Assembly: GCF_904846075.1 (NCBI RefSeq)
Contig: NZ_CAJGZH010000001.1
Span: forward strand, 930,001-994,000
Reading direction: 5' to 3'
Length of the DNA stretch: 64,000 bases
Source of the DNA: Psychrobacter glacincola
Lineage (GTDB): Bacteria; Pseudomonadota; Gammaproteobacteria; Pseudomonadales; Moraxellaceae
The translations under genes were made by a program, and so were the position numbers. Of this stretch, positions 49,375 through 57,592 are shown one piece after another. The notes beneath the pieces are model-generated. The model was not told where the DNA came from, did not search any database, and saw nothing but the letters and a program-made list of their open reading frames with translations. How positions within the stretch are numbered: the stretch's first letter is position 1; every line of letters begins with the position of its first letter.

Positions 49375-50463
49375 ATGACGTTGTCCTATTCACACGCGCA
49401 TCAGCAAGGTAGTGGCACCACAGAAGTCGTGGCCGTGCTAGTCGCCATTACTGAGCATACCGCTCGGGTCTTAACCGTTGATCAAGGGAAGCTGTTACCC
49501 AATGGTCCATTGATGCCGTTGCATCGTTCCTTGCAAGCAGGTGTGCGCCAATGGGTTGAGGAGCAAACACAGCAACCACTTGGTTATTTGGAGCAGCTAT
49601 ACACCTTTGTCGATACCAATAGGCGCAACGTTGATGGTCATGCACTGGTCTACGTGAGCTATTTGGGACTGGTGCAAGAGACACAAACGCCGCAGCTACA
49701 AAGCCAAGCATTGTGGCGCGATTGGTATGATTACTTTCCTTGGGAAAATCATTTGGATGGCATACCTAGCATCATTATGAACAATATTGTGCCAGCATTA
49801 TTGAGCTGGGCAGATAGCTCTAAAGATTCAGGCATCCAGCAGCGCCGCCGTCAGCGTATTGGTTTATGTTGGGGTGTAAGTGAAGCGCTCTTAGTGGGTG
49901 ATATGCCCACAAGTGAAAATGCGGATAATGAATACACAGCATATGAGCATTATGAAAATAGAGAGTGGGTCGCTGAGCATGTGTTACTGCGCTATGAGAT
50001 GCTGTATGAAGCGGGACTAATACCGGAAGCACCGAACTATCCACCCAGCTATTCAATGAATCATCGAAGCGTTCATCAAAGTGCTCACCAACCGAGCCAT
50101 CAGAATAAGCTACCTGAAAACTGGTCACAGCTCATCGGTGTACCGATGTATTATGATCATCGCCGAGTGATTGCAACGGCTATTTCACGGCTGCGTGCCA
50201 AAATTGAATACCGACCGCTTATTTTTGGCTTGATGCCAGATGTATTTACCTTGTCACAATTACAACAAAGCGTAGAAGCGCTCTCAGGAGTGCGCTTGCA
50301 CAAGCAAAATTTCCGTCGTTTGCTAGATTCACAAAAACTTGTGATGGAGACAGGGCAGAGTAGTAGTGCCCAACGTGGTCGCCCTGCCAAGCTTTATCGC
50401 TTTCGTCATGATATTGAACTACAAAGCTTATTGATGGATAGTAAGTTGCCTAAGCGTAAATAG
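49375..50463 (+). CDS. nrtR: NrtR-type transcriptional regulator of NAD metabolism
   Basis: A 362-residue protein with an N-terminal Nudix-like ligand domain (about 15-160: EVVAVLVAITEHTARVLTV, LQAGVRQWVEEQT, VYVSYLGLV) and a C-terminal winged helix (about 275-345: MPDVFTLSQLQQSVEALSGV, KQNFRRLL, RGRPAKLYRF). This is the NrtR architecture, in which an ADP-ribose-related ligand releases DNA. The Nudix box itself is not intact (no GX5EX7REUXEEXGU), as usual for the non-hydrolytic regulators. It is longer than typical NrtR, with a polar segment at about 160-260. Location between nadA and nadC and the two operators fit repression of both transcription units. Confidence 0.88.
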   Translation: MTLSYSHAHQQGSGTTEVVAVLVAITEHTARVLTVDQGKLLPNGPLMPLHRSLQAGVRQWVEEQTQQPLGYLEQLYTFVDTNRRNVDGHALVYVSYLGLVQETQTPQLQSQALWRDWYDYFPWENHLDGIPSIIMNNIVPALLSWADSSKDSGIQQRRRQRIGLCWGVSEALLVGDMPTSENADNEYTAYEHYENREWVAEHVLLRYEMLYEAGLIPEAPNYPPSYSMNHRSVHQSAHQPSHQNKLPENWSQLIGVPMYYDHRRVIATAISRLRAKIEYRPLIFGLMPDVFTLSQLQQSVEALSGVRLHKQNFRRLLDSQKLVMETGQSSSAQRGRPAKLYRFRHDIELQSLLMDSKLPKRK

Positions 50464-50568
50464 GAGTTAATAGACTACCTTGCTATCTTTATTTTTATGA
50501 CTATAAAACCCTGTCGGCTGCACAAAATGATGACGGTTCCTTGCGAGGCTGTTAACTTTACGCTATAT

Positions 50569-50589
50569 TTATGCTCATTTTGAGTTTAA
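50569..50589. promoter_or_regulatory. Probable NrtR operator upstream of nadC
   Basis: TTATGCTCATTTTGAG matches the nadA/nrtR site over 16 bases, followed by TTTAA in place of CATAA. It overlaps a TTGAGT -35 (50580-50585) with TATGAA 17 bp downstream (50603-50608), and lies 45 bp before the nadC ATG. Confidence 0.75.
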
Positions 50590-50633
50590 TTGCAGAAGCA
50601 TATATGAACGCCACGTTTATTTAAGGGTTAAAA

Positions 50634-51494
50634 ATGACAGTTAAAAAAGAACCAGCATTGGATGAGGTATTGCTTAGACCTTTGGTTGAAGCTGCGCTAA
50701 CTGAGGATTTGGGCAGACGCGGAGATGTCACATCACAAGCCACCATTCCAGCCGATATGCAAGCAAAGCTAGAGATTAAAGCGCGGCAAGCAGGCGTGAT
50801 ATGTGGTATGGATTTGGCACGTTTATCGTTTGCGATGGTTGATCCTCAGATTGAGTTTGTGGCTCAAGTTGCTGATGGTGAATGGGTCGACGCGGGTACA
50901 GTCTTGGCTAGTGTGCGTGGTAATGCCCGCCATTTACTGACAGCAGAACGTACCGCGCTCAATTTTATGACCCACTTGAGTGGTATTGCGACAGATACCA
51001 GAAAAATTGTAGATAGTGTGGCAGAGTATCCTGCGCAAATTACTTGTACACGTAAGACCATTCCAGGCTTGCGCATTGTACAAAAGTACGCGGTACGCTG
51101 CGGCGGCGGACGCAACCATCGTTTGGGACTGGATGATGCTATTTTAATCAAAGACAATCATATTGCCATCGCTGGTGATATAAAGACTGCGATTAAACAA
51201 GCCCAAGATTTTGCTGGGCATTTAATTCCCATCGAAGTAGAAGTCGATACTTTAGCGCAATTAGCGCAGGCACTAGACGCTGGCGTGAGCTTGGTGCTAT
51301 TAGATAATATGTCCCCTGAAATACTAGCGCAGGCAGTAACGATGTGTAAAGGTCGCGCGAGAACAGAAGCTTCAGGTGGTATTACTCCTGAAACGGTACA
51401 AGCATCAGCAAAAACGGGTGTTGATTTTATTGCCATGGGTTATTTGACGCACAGTACCACAGCATTAGATATCGGTCTTGATTTTAGCGCATAA
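50634..51494 (+). CDS. nadC: Nicotinate-nucleotide pyrophosphorylase (carboxylating)
   Basis: Converts quinolinate and PRPP to nicotinate mononucleotide, the third step of de novo NAD synthesis. The 286-residue protein has the family sequence EDLGRRGDVTSQATIP, TAERTALNFMTHLSGIAT, TRKTIPGLRIVQKYAVRCGGG (quoted from TRKTIP to RCGG) with HRLGLDDAILIKDNHI, and the C-terminal ASGGITPETVQ. Transcribed alone from a promoter overlapping the probable NrtR operator. Confidence 0.96.
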   Translation: MTVKKEPALDEVLLRPLVEAALTEDLGRRGDVTSQATIPADMQAKLEIKARQAGVICGMDLARLSFAMVDPQIEFVAQVADGEWVDAGTVLASVRGNARHLLTAERTALNFMTHLSGIATDTRKIVDSVAEYPAQITCTRKTIPGLRIVQKYAVRCGGGRNHRLGLDDAILIKDNHIAIAGDIKTAIKQAQDFAGHLIPIEVEVDTLAQLAQALDAGVSLVLLDNMSPEILAQAVTMCKGRARTEASGGITPETVQASAKTGVDFIAMGYLTHSTTALDIGLDFSA

Positions 51495-51700
51495 TTTTCA
51501 ATATGGCTGTCTTTACATACCTGTTTTAGCGATTAAGCTTTATGAGGTTATTTACCCGCAAATGGTGGCTGATAGGTCAATGTTTAGCCTCTATTTTCGT
51601 TGATAGTCTGCTGCCAGAAAGGTAAGCAAAGTTAATGATTTAATTAGCTTATCTGCCTATGATACAATATAAGCTACAAAGTTATTGTTAACCATCTATT

Positions 51701-51738
51701 GGGTCATCGTTGCACTTGCACGATGACCTTATCTTTTT
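51701..51738 (+). terminator. Hairpin with T-run, 34 bp before marC
   Basis: GGTCATCGTTGCA and TGCACGATGACC pair with one bulged T, followed by TTATCTTTTT. It could end the nadC transcript (207 bp after its stop) or act as an attenuator in the marC leader. A TACAAT at 51663-51668 upstream would place it inside the marC transcript. Confidence 0.6.
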
Positions 51739-51771
51739 GCCCGATTTGACTAATAGACAAGCGAGCGCTCA

Positions 51772-52413
51772 GTGAATACTGAAATCATCAAGATAATCTT
51801 AGCCTTTATGGTACTGATTAATCCCTTTAGCGCTTTGACGTTATTTTTGGATTTGACCCGTGGTTATTCGATGAATAATCGACGCAAAGTGGCGCGTGTT
51901 GCTTGTTTGACGATTTTTATCACTATTAGTTTCTTTACGGTAGCAGGCGAGACATTATTAAAAGCACTTGGTATTTCTATCGGCTCGTTTCAGCTGGCAG
52001 GTGGTATCTTGGTGTTCTTGATTGCTCTTAATATGATGAATGGCGACGGTAATCCCGTGAAGCCCGATCAAGAAAACTTCGATGTTGACCATGTACAAGA
52101 CGCACCGCCCACTATGGCAGCAGCAGTTGTGCCAATCGCTATTCCAATGATGATTGGACCGGGTGGTATCTCGACGGTGATTATTTATTCTTCACAAGTC
52201 TCTGGTATTTTGCAAGTATCTGCCATATTGATTGCTGGTTTATTTATCAGTCTGTTTTGCTATCTAGCATTGATGGCGGCAGGTCGTATCAGTCGCTTGC
52301 TGGGTGATACTGGATTGAACATCATGAGCCGAATTATGGGGATGTTATTGGCGGCAGTTTCTATCGAAATTATCGTTAATGGCTTACGCACTTTATTTCC
52401 TGATTTAGTGTAA
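51772..52413 (+). CDS. marC: MarC-family integral membrane protein
   Basis: A 213-residue protein with six hydrophobic segments. Family segments are LINPFSALTLFLDLT near the N-terminus, and VVPIAIPMMIGPGGISTVI with the conserved Pro/Gly-rich turn in the fourth. The hydrophilic loop between the two halves (NPVKPDQENFDVDHVQD) is typical. The start is GTG at 51772. The function of MarC proteins is unresolved; a role in antibiotic resistance was proposed and later disputed. Confidence 0.9.
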   Translation: MNTEIIKIILAFMVLINPFSALTLFLDLTRGYSMNNRRKVARVACLTIFITISFFTVAGETLLKALGISIGSFQLAGGILVFLIALNMMNGDGNPVKPDQENFDVDHVQDAPPTMAAAVVPIAIPMMIGPGGISTVIIYSSQVSGILQVSAILIAGLFISLFCYLALMAAGRISRLLGDTGLNIMSRIMGMLLAAVSIEIIVNGLRTLFPDLV

Positions 52414-52459
52414 TGACTCTGCTACCTTATGTTTGTCCGTCAATTTTTTGATTTATTCC

Positions 52460-52532
52460 TCAAAGGACGTGTTGAGTATTCAACCCTAGCACTGACAGTG
52501 CCGATTTATGCATGTTTAATACGCCCTAATGA
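52460..52532. repeat. Possible MITE-like remnant, about 73 bp
   Basis: Imperfect terminal inverted repeats, TCAAAGGACGTGTTGA on the left and TTAATACGCCCTAATGA on the right, surround about 40 bp containing CACTG-A-CAGTG. The ends resemble the GGGCGTGT motif found in other gaps of this window. Lies between marC and the FMO gene. Confidence 0.35.
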
Positions 52533-52705
52533 AAAGCATGTGCCAACTCATATCAAATTTAAAAACCAAAGATTCGGTTAGAAGCCATTTTTGAGAATAG
52601 TCATGTCTTAAGCTATGGCTAATTAATCACCAAAAGTATTCGAAAAAACACCATTCATAAAAATATGTTACAGTGGACAGACAACTATTATCATAGGAGT
52701 TAGTC

Positions 52706-54088
52706 TTGAGTAATAAAAGAATTGCTATTTTAGGTGCAGGTCCAAGTGGTTTAGCACAATTACGCGCTTTTGAAGCAGCTCGTTTGGCTGGCGCAAAAAA
52801 CTTACCTGAGATAGTTTGTTATGAAAAGCAAAACGCTATTGGTGGTATGTGGAACTATAGCTGGCGCACAGGATTAGACAGAAATGGTGAGCCTGTTCAC
52901 GGTAGTATGTACCGTTATTTGTGGTCCAATGGTCCCAAAGAGTGCTTAGAATTTGCTGATTATTCGTTTGACGAGCATTTTGGTGAAGCGATCCCCTCAT
53001 ACCCACCGCGTGAAGTCCTAAAAGACTACATTATGGGGCGTATCGATAAACAAGATATCCAAAAATACATCCGCTTTGAATGCCCAGTACGTTGGGTATC
53101 ATTTGATGATGAGACGCAAAAATTCACCGTGACGGTGATGAATCATAAAACCAATGAGCAAGAAGTGGAAGAGTTTGATTATGTCGTCGTGGCGACGGGT
53201 CATTTTTCCACGCCCAACATGCCTTACTTTGAAGGGTTAGAAGCTTTCCCCGGTCGCATTCTGCACGCGCATGATTTTCGTGACGCCTTAGAGTTCAAAG
53301 ACGAAGATATTTTGCTCATCGGCAGTAGTTATTCAGCCGAAGACATTGGCACGCAGTGCTATAAGTATGGCACCAAATCAGTCACTATCAGCTATCGCAC
53401 GCAAGCACTCGGCTATGATTGGCCAGAGGGCATCAAAGAAGTACCTTTGGTCACCCATTTTGAAGAAGATGTGGCGCATTTTGCCGATGGTAGCAGCCAA
53501 AAATTTGATGCCATTATTATGTGTACCGGTTATCTGTTTCATTTCCCCTTTATGCCCGATGAGTTACGTCTGCAAACGCATAACTGCTTATATCCAGCCA
53601 ACTTGCACAAAGGGATTTTCTGGCAGCCAAACCCAAAGCTCATTTATTTAGGTATGCAGGATCAGTATTTCACCTTTAATATGTTTGACGCTCAAGCATG
53701 GTATGCACGCGATGTGATGATGGGCGATATCGAACTGCCTGAATTGGTACACCGTGAAGCAGATGAGAAAAAGTGGTTGGCAACTTATGCGAAGTGCGTG
53801 ACGGTCAGTGATTCAATCGACTTTCAAGCCGCTTATATTCGTGATTTAACCAATGTGACCGATTATCCAGAATTTGCAGTTGAAAAACAGGGTGAAATCT
53901 TAAAAGAATGGCAAAAAGACAAAGCCGATAATATTATGACCTTTAGAGAAAAGGCGTATCGCTCTACGTTAACAGGCACGCTATCGCCTGAGTTGCCCGA
54001 GCCTTGGTTGGACGTCCTTGATGACTCGCTTGAGCATTTTTTGAACTTAACCTTTGTTAAACCTAAAAAGCGTAAAAAAGTATCGTAA
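52706..54088 (+). CDS. tmm: Flavin-containing monooxygenase, trimethylamine monooxygenase type
   Basis: Oxidises nucleophilic N (or S) compounds with FAD, NADPH and O2; trimethylamine to its N-oxide in the closest family I recognise. The 460-residue protein has the FAD motif AILGAGPSGLAQLRAF, the FMO segment MYRYLWSNGPKECLEFADY, HFSTPNMPYFEG, the NADP motif LLIGSSYSAEDIGTQCYKYG and MCTGYLFHFPFMPD. Several of these match bacterial Tmm (Methylophaga, marine Rhodobacterales) nearly word for word, as I recall them. Start TTG, with TAGGAG 6 bp upstream. No TMAO demethylase gene is adjacent. Terminator follows. Confidence 0.85.
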   Translation: MSNKRIAILGAGPSGLAQLRAFEAARLAGAKNLPEIVCYEKQNAIGGMWNYSWRTGLDRNGEPVHGSMYRYLWSNGPKECLEFADYSFDEHFGEAIPSYPPREVLKDYIMGRIDKQDIQKYIRFECPVRWVSFDDETQKFTVTVMNHKTNEQEVEEFDYVVVATGHFSTPNMPYFEGLEAFPGRILHAHDFRDALEFKDEDILLIGSSYSAEDIGTQCYKYGTKSVTISYRTQALGYDWPEGIKEVPLVTHFEEDVAHFADGSSQKFDAIIMCTGYLFHFPFMPDELRLQTHNCLYPANLHKGIFWQPNPKLIYLGMQDQYFTFNMFDAQAWYARDVMMGDIELPELVHREADEKKWLATYAKCVTVSDSIDFQAAYIRDLTNVTDYPEFAVEKQGEILKEWQKDKADNIMTFREKAYRSTLTGTLSPELPEPWLDVLDDSLEHFLNLTFVKPKKRKKVS

Positions 54089-54108
54089 ATAGTAAAAGTG
54101 TCAGATTT

Positions 54109-54149
54109 TAAAAAGCCAAACGCATTTATACAAGGTGTTTGGCTTTTTT
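54109..54149. terminator. Terminator between tmm and the convergent exporter gene
   Basis: AAAAAGCCAAACGC and GTGTTTGGCTTTTT pair (one G-T) around an 11-base loop, with A- and T-runs at the ends, so it can act in both directions. Confidence 0.85.
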
Positions 54150-54221
54150 ATACTTATACTTATATGTAGAAGCTGTGTTAATGGTTTAGCCTATCACCTA
54201 TTTTTGCCTTTATCGTTGTTT

Positions 54222-54824
54222 TTAACTTTGGTACAGATGCCACGCCAAATACAACATGAGTATCCCTACCAAAGCATCGAGTATATTCCACGCTTTTGGT
54301 TTGGCAAATAATGGTTTGAGTAATCGTGCCCCATAACCCAACGCAAAAAAGAAAAAGAATGAGGCGCTGACTGCACCGACTGCAAATGCCAGCTTACTAC
54401 TAGCACCCGTTGAAACCATGCCAACGAGTACCAATGTATCTAAGTAGACGTGTGGGTTGAGCCAAGTAAAGCCAAAACATAATAACAGGGCTTTTTTTAA
54501 GCTGGTGACGACTTGTCCCTCGACGGTGAGTGCATGTGTGACGCGCACACTGGCATATAAGCTCTGCAATCCATAGCCTAGCAAGAATATGACGCCAGCG
54601 AATTTTGCGATATTGACCACTTGCGGATATTGCGCCGTAACCGCGCCAAAACCGCCAACGCCAGCAGAGATTAACAGCGCATCACTGACCGCGCAAAATA
54701 AGCAGACAAAAAATATGTGCTCGCGTTTGAGTCCTTGTTTGAGTACAAAGGCGTTTTGTGAGCCAATCGCGATGATGAGCGATAGCCCAAGTAAGAATCC
54801 AGAGGTGTAGTCGGTCGCATTCAT
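54222..54824 (-). CDS. argO: LysE/ArgO-family amino acid exporter
   Basis: A 200-residue inner-membrane protein with six hydrophobic segments. The N-terminal family motif GLSLIIAIGSQNAFVLKQG and CFGFTWLNPHVYLDTLVLVG identify the LysE/ArgO family, exporters of arginine or lysine. ArgO is the closer match in length and in the motif IGSQNAFVLKQG. Substrate is inferred. Confidence 0.88.
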   Translation of the reverse strand: MNATDYTSGFLLGLSLIIAIGSQNAFVLKQGLKREHIFFVCLFCAVSDALLISAGVGGFGAVTAQYPQVVNIAKFAGVIFLLGYGLQSLYASVRVTHALTVEGQVVTSLKKALLLCFGFTWLNPHVYLDTLVLVGMVSTGASSKLAFAVGAVSASFFFFFALGYGARLLKPLFAKPKAWNILDALVGILMLYLAWHLYQS

Positions 54825-54970
54825 AATAGTGTGCTTAGCAGGGGGCGGATGAGAGGTGTTGACATTTTGCTTACTGGCAGCGTGGTAAAAAGCTGTTAAG
54901 ATACGCTATTGGATAAATCTATGCAATACGAGCGCAATAAGCGTGCACGGGACGAGGGGCAAGGTAGGTC

Positions 54971-55735
54971 ATGGTGGTAAGTCTGACAAGAATGCTAAAG
55001 TCATTTGGGCAAGCTCAAGATGACCTGCCAACGCTAGCAGCCAAAAATGCTCAGGAGATGGCTATCAGTCAAGATATAGAGGTGACTGATAATAATAGTA
55101 CAAACAATGATAAAAACGATCAAGCGGTCAGTCAGCGTTCTGTACTGACGCCGCCTGAGCGCACCGAACGTATTTGTGATGCTTTGGCGCAAGTGAGTGA
55201 TATCAGAACGCCGACACCTTTGACCGATCGCTATATATCCAATCGCGCTCAGATGCGCCCGACCAATAGACCGCCTTTTGACCCCGATACCTTGTGGTAT
55301 CTCAAACATGGACGCTGCCCGATTATGACTGAGCTTATTGATGTGGTCGATGAAGCCACCCTAAACGCCATGCCCATCGAGGCGGTTGCGATACTAGACC
55401 GTATCAATGGTAAGTTAAAACGCTATCGTGAGTGGAGCAGTGAGCTCAATGAGCAGCAACAACAGCAGCATAATGAACGCCAATTTGTCATCGATAAGCT
55501 GGTGTCAGAGAGCATTCCAGAAGCCCTACATCATTACGAGCAATTACAGCGTTTTAGCCCGCACCGTACCAAAAACAATATGGTACAAGGAAAAATGACG
55601 GCAGGTGACATGCTGACGGATTTGTTTTTAGAGATTGATTATGAGCTTGATGAATTGTTAGATGAGCTGCATCAAACGGTGATGAATCGTTTGGCTTCAA
55701 CGCACCGTTATGTCAAAAGCCGGACAAAAAGTTAA
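54971..55735 (+). CDS. Hypothetical protein, paralogue 1 of a three-gene family
   Basis: A 254-residue protein of no family I recognise. The N-terminal 100 residues are polar and no signal or membrane helix is clear. From about 115 on it shares a pattern with the next two genes: LDRINGKLKRYREWSS, a Gln-rich stretch, RQFVIDKLVSESIPEALHHYEQL, then AGDMLTDLFLEIDYELDELLDEL and RYVKS at the end. The pattern suggests a helical bundle. AAGGTAGG lies before the ATG. It is followed by a weak hairpin with T-run and 239 bp before paralogue 2. Confidence 0.7.
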   Translation: MVVSLTRMLKSFGQAQDDLPTLAAKNAQEMAISQDIEVTDNNSTNNDKNDQAVSQRSVLTPPERTERICDALAQVSDIRTPTPLTDRYISNRAQMRPTNRPPFDPDTLWYLKHGRCPIMTELIDVVDEATLNAMPIEAVAILDRINGKLKRYREWSSELNEQQQQQHNERQFVIDKLVSESIPEALHHYEQLQRFSPHRTKNNMVQGKMTAGDMLTDLFLEIDYELDELLDELHQTVMNRLASTHRYVKSRTKS

Positions 55736-55855
55736 TGGCTAATAGTTAATGGCTGTTAATTGGCATTATAAAATTAACATAATTCAGAGCTGTGATTAAA
55801 TTGGGGACACGCCCTAACATGGTTTTCACACAAGCGATGCAATGCATAACAATAT

Positions 55856-55882
55856 AGGGCTTTAATAGAGCCTTATTTTTTT
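55856..55882 (+). terminator. Short hairpin with T-run after paralogue 1
   Basis: AGGGCT-N7-AGCCTT (one G-T pair) followed by ATTTTTTT. Confidence 0.5.
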
Positions 55883-55974
55883 GTTTAATAATAACTATCT
55901 ATCTTATTTAAAATAATAAGAAGGTTACCAAGCCATTTAGCCAAGCCATTTTATTCAACAATTAGGATACTCTA

Positions 55975-56664
55975 ATGACTCAAGTTACTGCGATGTTTGT
56001 CATGTTCATTTTATATGGAGTGTTACCAGTCGCTGGGTTATATCTGGGGTATCGTGGTATCAAAAAAATGACTGCGCCTAAAATGCTTGAGTACAAATCG
56101 ATGCCGCAATTGGGTTACATCCCAGAAAAAAGCTTGCCTGTTGAAGTCAAAACAGCACTCGACCAAATCAATGAAAAAGGGGAGAAGCTACGGGTCATTT
56201 ATGGCGATACCAATAATGATGGCAAGATAGACGATAAGGACACGGTCAATGAAACCTACATTATGATTCAAAATTTAATGGACAGACATGTGCCACTTGC
56301 TGTGACTGACTATCGCCGCTTGCACGACTTAGATGTGGGGGATGGCGCGCGCGCTGACACGACCAAAATCAAGCACTCTAATGTGACTGGAAAAGAAGCG
56401 CTATTAGATGTATTACGTACCATTAATACTCAGTTTGATGATTTATTGAATGCCTCTTATCACCAAGATGGTCAAAAGCTGCTGGCGACTAACCGCTATC
56501 TACAAAAACGCTTTAATAATCCTGCTACTACGACAGATATTCAAAAGCTCGATAGCAATGTTAGTAGTGTCAGTAGTGCTAATACCGATATAGAAATTAA
56601 AGCGATTGAAAATCCAACTGGCGCAACTGGTAAGAATGTGAGTGCTGAGAATATTAAACTGTAA
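55975..56664 (+). CDS. Hypothetical membrane-anchored protein, paralogue 2, with an EF-hand-like loop
   Basis: A 229-residue protein with one N-terminal membrane helix (about 6-28, FVMFILYGVLPVAGLYLGY). It shares the family pattern with its neighbours: TALDQINEKGEKLRVIY, IMIQNLMDRHVPLAVTDYRRL, EALLDVLRTINTQFDDLL and LATNRYLQKRF. Inserted in the first part is D78-T-N-N-D-G-K-I-D-D-K-D89, which fits a calcium-binding EF-hand or dockerin-like loop (DxNxDGxIxxxD). Neither neighbour has this loop. Function unknown. Confidence 0.7.
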   Translation: MTQVTAMFVMFILYGVLPVAGLYLGYRGIKKMTAPKMLEYKSMPQLGYIPEKSLPVEVKTALDQINEKGEKLRVIYGDTNNDGKIDDKDTVNETYIMIQNLMDRHVPLAVTDYRRLHDLDVGDGARADTTKIKHSNVTGKEALLDVLRTINTQFDDLLNASYHQDGQKLLATNRYLQKRFNNPATTTDIQKLDSNVSSVSSANTDIEIKAIENPTGATGKNVSAENIKL

Positions 56665-56704
56665 AGGCAAAGTGGTGTGATTAAACGATGAAGAGTAAGG
56701 GTAT

Positions 56705-57262
56705 ATGAGCATCTTAATAGGCATTGGCATTGTAACGACCGTCACCACCTTTTATTTGGGTAAAAAAGGCTGGCATGCGCTGCATAAAGCGGTCGGTATT
56801 TCGCCAGATGTACTCACTTATCAGGATTATGATGCACCGTTGTCATTGTCCAAACTTAGTTGGCAGCAACTAAATTTAAATAAAAAACACCTGAAAAATT
56901 TGTCAGAGCCACAGCTGCGCCAATTAAAACGTATCGATGAAAAAGTAACCCGCTATCAAGTGTATCAAAAATCACTACAAGCTCAGCATAAAACGCCTGC
57001 CGTAACCGAGCAGCAATTTGTATTGAATAAGATGTTGCACACTAGGCTGCCTGAAATGCTTGCCAGTCATCATCATCTATCGAATATTAATATAAGCAGT
57101 GACAATACAGATAATAAAAAAAAGGCGGAAGCCAATCAGTTATTACAGCAGGTATTTAATAATATTGAGCAGCGTCTAGATAGATTATTAGAACAAATGG
57201 AAAGTCAGCAGTTACAAGAGCTACGAGTAATGAGGAATTATATTAATAGCCACGATAGTTAA
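56705..57262 (+). CDS. Hypothetical membrane-anchored protein, paralogue 3
   Basis: A 185-residue protein with an N-terminal hydrophobic segment (about 2-18, SILIGIGIVTTVTTFYLG). Family pattern: LKRIDEKVTRYQVYQKS, EQQFVLNKMLHTRLPEMLASH, LLQQVFNNIEQRLDRLLEQM and MRNYINS at the C-terminus. It is closest to paralogue 1 in the QFV(I/L)(D/N)K block and to paralogue 2 in being membrane-anchored. It starts 40 bp after paralogue 2 and is probably co-transcribed with it. Confidence 0.7.
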   Translation: MSILIGIGIVTTVTTFYLGKKGWHALHKAVGISPDVLTYQDYDAPLSLSKLSWQQLNLNKKHLKNLSEPQLRQLKRIDEKVTRYQVYQKSLQAQHKTPAVTEQQFVLNKMLHTRLPEMLASHHHLSNINISSDNTDNKKKAEANQLLQQVFNNIEQRLDRLLEQMESQQLQELRVMRNYINSHDS

Positions 57263-57411
57263 GCCTATAGTCATTCCACTATAAAAGTGTTACTGCGTTA
57301 ACCTCTCTTGAAGTATTGAATATATATCTACACTCGGTTGCTTCGTACTACTTTTAAATTGAATCGACTATACATCGTCAGACTTACAATGAATTGCTAT
57401 AAATGACTCAT

Positions 57412-57452
57412 AAAAAAGCAGCCAATGATTATTCATCATTGGCTGCTTTTTT
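57412..57452. terminator. Strong bidirectional terminator
   Basis: AAAAAAGCAGCCAATGAT and ATCATTGGCTGCTTTTTT form a perfect 18-bp stem with a 5-base loop between the paralogue-3 gene and the convergent rluB. Confidence 0.9.
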
Positions 57453-57592
57453 GTTGTCTACTTTAAAGCGATAACTTTAAAACGATACCATTCACAAAAA
57501 TTAGAGTAGCAAGGAAACCGAGTGCAAGTACTACACATTGTAGACTAAACGAGTTTGACGCAGCTAATCGTATTTTTTGGGTTTGGTATCAC

